A stretch of DNA of 64,000 nt. Source: Vibrio maritimus. Lineage in GTDB: Bacteria; Pseudomonadota; Gammaproteobacteria; Enterobacterales; Vibrionaceae. Position numbers and translations under genes: made by a program. The DNA lies in NCBI GenBank assembly GCA_003263775.1, contig JYJJ01000047.1, positions 1 to 64,000 on the forward strand. The letters run 5' to 3'. The notes beneath the pieces are model-generated. The model was not told the DNA's origin and ran no database searches. It worked only from the letters and a program-made list of their open reading frames with translations. Below are positions 60,451-64,000 of the stretch, piece after piece; the first letter of the stretch is position 1, and every line of letters begins with the position of its first letter.

Positions 60451-61055
60451 GCATGGCGTAGCGTTAGGATAAACGTAGAAAAAAGAAGCGGCTGACGCCG
60501 CTCAAATCTACCGACATTCTGTGGTCTTATTCGACCACGAGGGCAGTGCTCAAAACAGGTTTAATATCAGTTTTCATTTGTAGCTTTTAAACAACAGGTG
60601 ATGAACTGCCGTTTTAGTAGCCTGGCGGACGAGCAAGCAAACTCTCTGATGGCTCAGTATACAAAGCGCTGCTTTTTCATTGGCCTAAAAACCTCAAAAC
60701 CGTCTGTTTACATTACCGCAAGCCACTTTAGAGTTGCAACTCTAAAGTGGCCGTTTTTGCGAATTCGACAGTTTCCTCTTTCCGTATCAAGCACACGATT
60801 TCAAGCCATTATCGTTGTGAGTTACGTAAATTAATTTCAGAAAGGAACATTACGACGTGCTAAATGTGTAAATCAGTCAATGTCGCGAGCCCTCCTCTCC
60901 ACTTAGTTAGACTAGCTTTGACAACGCCGCCAACACTTTTTCAAAATGTCACAGTGTAAAATTTACATGGTCAACTCACTGAAATGATTGAAAACTAATT
61001 CAACATCCCCATGATTCACTGACCGAAAATAATTTAAATCCCCAGCAATAAATAC
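60451..61055. other. Structured gene-free region between CBS gene and oxyR
   Basis: About 600 nt without a convincing gene. Hairpins lie at 60487-60502 (AGCGGC/GCCGCT), around 60520-60540 (GTGGTC/GACCAC), and at 60722-60751 (perfect 30-bp palindrome followed by T5). A 78-codon open frame at 60598-60834 runs through the palindrome, resembles nothing known and is not annotated as a gene. The first two hairpins may relate to the CBS gene 3' end. A small RNA ending at the third is possible. Confidence 0.4.
60722..60758 (+). terminator. Strong palindromic terminator-like hairpin
   Basis: GCCACTTTAGAGTTG (60722-60736) is followed directly by its exact complement (60737-60751), then CGTTTTT. No gene ends near it. 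It may terminate an unannotated small RNA read from the left. Confidence 0.6.
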
Positions 61056-61083
61056 TAAAAAAGGCACCTAAACTGGTGCCTTT
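61056..61083 (-). terminator. Terminator of oxyR
   Basis: A 9-bp stem (AAAGGCACC at 61060-61068 with its complement at 61075-61083) is followed on the minus strand by a T6 tract, about 36 nt after the oxyR stop codon. Confidence 0.88.
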
Positions 61084-61119
61084 CACTAGTACATTTTCAG
61101 TCGTTTCTTGGAAAACGGG

Positions 61120-62025
61120 CTACAGAAGTTCGGAAACCACATCAGCAAGCTGTAAAAACGAATCACGTCTTGATGAACTTGGTCGCCATACCAAGCCAAT
61201 ATCACGATGCGCCTGTTGGCCAGGTGGCTCAATCACAATCAAGTTTTGATTTTCAAGCAAACCGTGCTCAATCGCCATTTGTGGTATGAACGTAGTTCCC
61301 AAACCGTTTGCCACCATCTGTACCAAGGTATGTAAACTCGTGGCGCTAAATGGGTTGATCTTCTCTTTTTCAGTGAGCTTACACGCCGAAACCGCGTGCT
61401 CCGTCAGACAGTGCTCGTTTTCTAGCAAGAAGACCGACTCATCAGGAAGATCATCATATTTAATTGGCACTCGAATGCTATCGGCTTGGTTACGGCTTAT
61501 CACCATCTTAAACGGGTCATGGCCAACGATGCAGCTTTCCATCGAACCGATATCCATTGGCAGCGCAAGGATCAGCACGTCCAGCTCACCATGGCGTAAC
61601 GCCGCTAGTAAATTGGCTGTTGTATCTTCTCGTAAAAGTAAGTTGAGCTGTGGGTAACGGGCATTGATCTCTTGTACCAAGTCACACAACAAGAAAGGAG
61701 CGATCGTGGGAATGCAGCCCAGTTTCAACTGACCTTGCATCACGTCACCTTGGCACAGATTACCAAGCTCGATCAGATCCTGACCTTTGGCTAACAGCTC
61801 ACGTCCTTGAGAGACCACCATTTCACCCGCTTGGGTAAAAACAAGTGGGCTTTTTTTGTCTTTCTTTTCGTAAAGAGGACAACCGATAAGCTCTTCAAGA
61901 TTTTGGATTCCCTTACTCAAGGTCGATTGACTGACAAAACAGCGCTCAGCTGCCTCGCTAAAGTGTCGGGTTTCATGAAGTGTAACCAGGTAATGAAGCT
62001 GCTTTAAACTTGGCCATTTATTCAT
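61120..62025 (-). CDS. oxyR: LysR-type peroxide-responsive regulator OxyR
   Basis: H2O2 sensor and transcription activator. I choose the ATG at 62025, giving 301 residues; a start ten codons upstream is open. The N-terminal LysR HTH (HFSEAAERCFVSQSTLSKGI) is followed by the effector domain with the redox pair Cys206 and Cys215 in EHCLTEHAVSAC, the same C-x8-C spacing as E. coli Cys199/Cys208. TTFIPQMA is also typical. It is divergent from a 2-Cys peroxiredoxin gene, the likely target. Confidence 0.95.
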   Translation of the reverse strand: MNKWPSLKQLHYLVTLHETRHFSEAAERCFVSQSTLSKGIQNLEELIGCPLYEKKDKKSPLVFTQAGEMVVSQGRELLAKGQDLIELGNLCQGDVMQGQLKLGCIPTIAPFLLCDLVQEINARYPQLNLLLREDTTANLLAALRHGELDVLILALPMDIGSMESCIVGHDPFKMVISRNQADSIRVPIKYDDLPDESVFLLENEHCLTEHAVSACKLTEKEKINPFSATSLHTLVQMVANGLGTTFIPQMAIEHGLLENQNLIVIEPPGQQAHRDIGLVWRPSSSRRDSFLQLADVVSELL

Positions 62026-62079
62026 TTCAACTGCCTGTTTTTGAACCAATATCAAAAAAGGAATCGACCGTGTGGCTTC

Positions 62080-62116
62080 ATCGCTTTTTTCGATGGAATT
62101 AATCTAATATTTTCGC
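62080..62116 (+). promoter_or_regulatory. Possible OxyR site upstream of the peroxiredoxin gene
   Basis: ATCG-N7-CGAT-N7-ATCT-N7-TCGC has exactly the tetranucleotide spacing of the OxyR consensus ATAG-N7-CTAT-N7-ATAG-N7-CTAT, but only about half the bases match. It ends just before the region where a -35 element for the TACTAT -10 at 62138-62143 would be, and that -35 is poor, as expected for an activated promoter. Confidence 0.45.
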
Positions 62117-62212
62117 TTTTTTCAATACTACAATGTGTACTATAGTTTGTCTCGTACAAACACGGACCAAACCAAAATGGTTTGAAATTATCCCTATTTA
62201 GGAGCAAAAAAA

Positions 62213-62821
62213 ATGGTACTAGTTGGTCGTCAAGCCCCAGACTTTACTGCAGCAGCTGTTCTAGGTAACGGTGACATCGTTGAGAACTTCAACTTCGCTG
62301 AGTTCACTAAAGGTAAGAAAGCGGTTGTTTTCTTCTACCCACTAGACTTCACTTTCGTTTGCCCATCTGAGCTGATTGCATTCGACAACCGTCTAGCTGA
62401 TTTCCAAGCTAAAGGTTGTGAAGTTATCGGTATCTCTATCGATTCTCAGTTCTCTCACAACGCATGGCGTAACACTGCTATCGAAGATGGCGGTATCGGT
62501 CAAGTGAAATACCCACTAGTTGCTGACGTTAAGCACGAAATCTGCAAAGCGTACGATGTTGAGCACCCAGAAGCAGGCGTTGCTTTCCGTGGTTCTTTCC
62601 TAATCGACGAAGACGGTCTTGTACGTCACCAAGTAGTTAACGACCTACCACTAGGCCGTAACATCGACGAAATGCTACGCATGGTTGACGCTCTAAACTT
62701 CCACCAGAAGCACGGCGAAGTTTGTCCTGCACAATGGGAAGAAGGTAAAGCAGGTATGGACGCATCTCCAAAAGGTGTTGCAGCGTTCCTATCTGAGCAC
62801 GCAGAAGACCTATCTAAGTAA
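62213..62821 (+). CDS. 2-Cys peroxiredoxin (AhpC/Prx1 type)
   Basis: Thiol peroxidase reducing H2O2 and organic peroxides. It has 202 residues. Peroxidatic Cys50 is in PLDFTFVCPSELIAF and resolving Cys171 is in GEVCPAQW. GRNIDEMLRM and the C-terminal YF-type helix region fit the typical 2-Cys class. Strong GGAG ribosome-binding site and biased codons suggest high expression. It is divergent from oxyR with a candidate OxyR site between. No ahpF lies downstream, so thioredoxin or another reductase is the likely donor. Confidence 0.95.
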   Translation: MVLVGRQAPDFTAAAVLGNGDIVENFNFAEFTKGKKAVVFFYPLDFTFVCPSELIAFDNRLADFQAKGCEVIGISIDSQFSHNAWRNTAIEDGGIGQVKYPLVADVKHEICKAYDVEHPEAGVAFRGSFLIDEDGLVRHQVVNDLPLGRNIDEMLRMVDALNFHQKHGEVCPAQWEEGKAGMDASPKGVAAFLSEHAEDLSK

Positions 62822-62925
62822 TTCGACCCTTCACCCTGCGCTCAAACCAGGGTTGATGGTTGGACAAATATTAAAGCGGAAAACGCACGCCAATCATTGA
62901 AGAAGAAACTAGTTAGCCAAAAAAC

Positions 62926-62957
62926 GAAGCCCGAGTCACCGACTCGGGCTTTTTTTA
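62926..62957 (+). terminator. Terminator of the peroxiredoxin gene
   Basis: A 10-bp stem (AGCCCGAGTC at 62929-62938 with its complement at 62942-62951) with a 3-nt loop is followed by T7, about 105 nt after the stop codon. Confidence 0.93.
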
Positions 62958-63014
62958 TTTTCAGATTTCCTGGTCAGCGATATATTGATAGCAGTCTTTC
63001 TATTGAGAATTAAA

Positions 63015-63763
63015 ATGAGCTACCAACTTGAAGTCTGTATCGACAATATCGAGTCACTCGCTTATGCCATCGCTGGCGGCGCTACCCGCATTGAGCTGTG
63101 TTCATCACTCGCTTTAGGCGGCCTTACTCCAAACGCTGGATTCATCAAACAAGCCGTTCAGTCATCTAGCATTCCGATCTACGTCATGATTCGACCTCGT
63201 CAGGGCGATTTTTTGTATGACTGTGACGATGTCGAAATCATGGCAGAAGACATTCGTACCGCCGCTAAATATGGCGCGCAAGGGTGGTGCTCGGACTTTT
63301 AGACAAAGACGGGCACATCGACATGCCACGTTCCATTCGCCTAGTAAAACTGGCACGTGAACTTGAACTTGGTGTCACTTTCCACCGCGCATTTGATCAA
63401 TGCAAACACCCACAGCAGGCACTTGAAGATGTGATCGCCCTAGGCTGTGAGCGAATTCTTACTTCTGGATTAGCATCCAATGCGTTAGACGGCGCTTCAA
63501 AATTAGCAGAGTTGGTTGAACAAGCCGATGGCCGTATATCCATCATGGCCGGTGCAGGCGTTAATGCCAACAACGTAGCCACCATCATTACCACCAGCCA
63601 AGTGCAAGAAGTGCACCTATCAGGTAAATCTTCTCGCAGCAGCAAAATGCACTTTATCGCTGAACAAGCCAAAATGGGTGCTGACGATGTCGATGATTTT
63701 GCCATCCCTATCACCAGCAGCGACAAAATCCGCGCAGTAACTAAAGTGCTAAACTCTCTATAA
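63015..63763 (+). CDS. cutC: Copper homeostasis protein CutC family (frameshifted)
   Basis: TIM-barrel protein of the CutC family, linked in E. coli to copper tolerance, with unclear biochemistry. I choose the ATG at 63015 ([15 protein letters not shown]). Motifs are [46 protein letters not shown] and [12 protein letters not shown]. The frame breaks near 63283 (CAAGGGGTGG reads CAAGGGTGG). One added G gives 249 residues, the expected length. The ppk2-like gene follows after 38 nt in the same direction. Confidence 0.92.
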
Positions 63764-63801
63764 AACAAAAGCAAAGAAAACAAACTTGGAGAAGGACTTC
63801 T

Positions 63802-64000
63802 ATGGGCAAGAAAAGCAAAATGGACAAAAAGCTCTATGAAAGTGAACTGGCTCGATTACAGATCGAGCTAGTTAAGCTACAAGAATGGGTGAAACAAGAA
63901 GGGCTTAAAGTCGTTGTGGTGTTTGAAGGTCGCGACGCTGCAGGAAAAGGTGGCGTCATCAAGCGCATCACTGAAAAGCTCAACCCTCGCGTTTGTCGTA
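63802..64000 (+). CDS. Polyphosphate kinase 2 family protein (partial, runs off window)
   Basis: Only the first 66 codons are present. [20 protein letters not shown] is followed by [19 protein letters not shown], the Walker A ([10 protein letters not shown]) of PPK2 enzymes, which use polyphosphate to phosphorylate nucleoside mono- or diphosphates. The ATG is preceded by TTGGAGAAGGA. The subclass (I, II or III) cannot be told from this part. It continues to the right of the window. Confidence 0.9.
   Translation, partial: MGKKSKMDKKLYESELARLQIELVKLQEWVKQEGLKVVVVFEGRDAAGKGGVIKRITEKLNPRVCR

Noticed and set aside
60598..60834. 78-codon open frame on the plus strand
   Set aside because: It runs through a perfect palindrome with a T-run, has no similarity I recognise and no clear ribosome-binding site.

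Overview
The window is chromosomal DNA from a gammaproteobacterium of the Vibrionaceae, most likely a Vibrio. The signs are the tmRNA tag ANDENYALAA (recalled as the V. cholerae tag), a ChiA-type secreted chitinase, an RFN element ahead of ribB, and blocks of conserved gammaproteobacterial gene order. The species cannot be named from sequence alone.

Layout. 1-5.6 kb: heat-shock genes dnaK and grpE (minus), each with its own sigma-32-like promoter and separated by a dicarboxylate/amino-acid symporter gene; nadK diverges from grpE. 5.8-10 kb: recN under two LexA boxes, bamE, the rnfH/ratA pair, smpB and ssrA (tmRNA). 10-14.2 kb: an accessory stretch directly after ssrA, with an IS3-family remnant and a sugar-type module (NAD-dependent SDR, MFS sugar porter, beta-propeller lactonase). 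14.3-20 kb: a threonine aldolase-like enzyme, a GNAT acetyltransferase, FMN-riboswitch-controlled ribB and the chitinase. 20.2-24.5 kb: a TPP-riboswitch-controlled thiamine pyrimidine salvage operon (thiD-thiZ-thiX-thiY-tenA). 24.8-27 kb: alanine symporter and acetate permease. 27.2-32 kb: guaB-guaA, xseA, a zinc-ribbon protein. 32.3-36.2 kb: a GAF-GGDEF protein, an AlaX-like editing hydrolase, der. 36.3-43.9 kb: bamB, yfgM, hisS, ispG, rodZ, rlmN, ndk. 43.9-51.8 kb: pepB, the full isc operon (iscR-S-U-A-hscB-hscA-fdx-iscX) and trmJ. 52-54 kb: suhB, then a small AT-rich cassette of a DUF5675-like gene coupled to a secreted protein gene. 54-59.7 kb: queA-tgt-yajC-secD-secF. 60-64 kb: a CBS protein, oxyR divergent from a 2-Cys peroxiredoxin, cutC, and the start of a PPK2-type kinase gene.

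The most striking global feature is that 16 genes are split by 17 single-base lesions. Each is the loss of exactly one base, and each can be read as shortening of a 2-4 base run. Several hit genes expected to be essential or strongly conserved (ispG, guaB, tgt, bamB). In every case adding one base restores a protein of normal family length. I read these as sequence or assembly errors, not real pseudogenes, and annotate them as single frameshifted genes.

Regulation visible in the sequence includes sigma-32 promoters (dnaK, grpE), LexA boxes (recN), FMN and TPP riboswitches, a perfect inverted pair of IscR-type sites before iscR with a further IscR-like box before suhB, and an OxyR-like site between oxyR and the peroxiredoxin gene. 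The best candidates for something undescribed are the DUF5675-like/secreted-protein cassette at 52.9-53.8 kb and the SDR-MFS-lactonase module next to ssrA.
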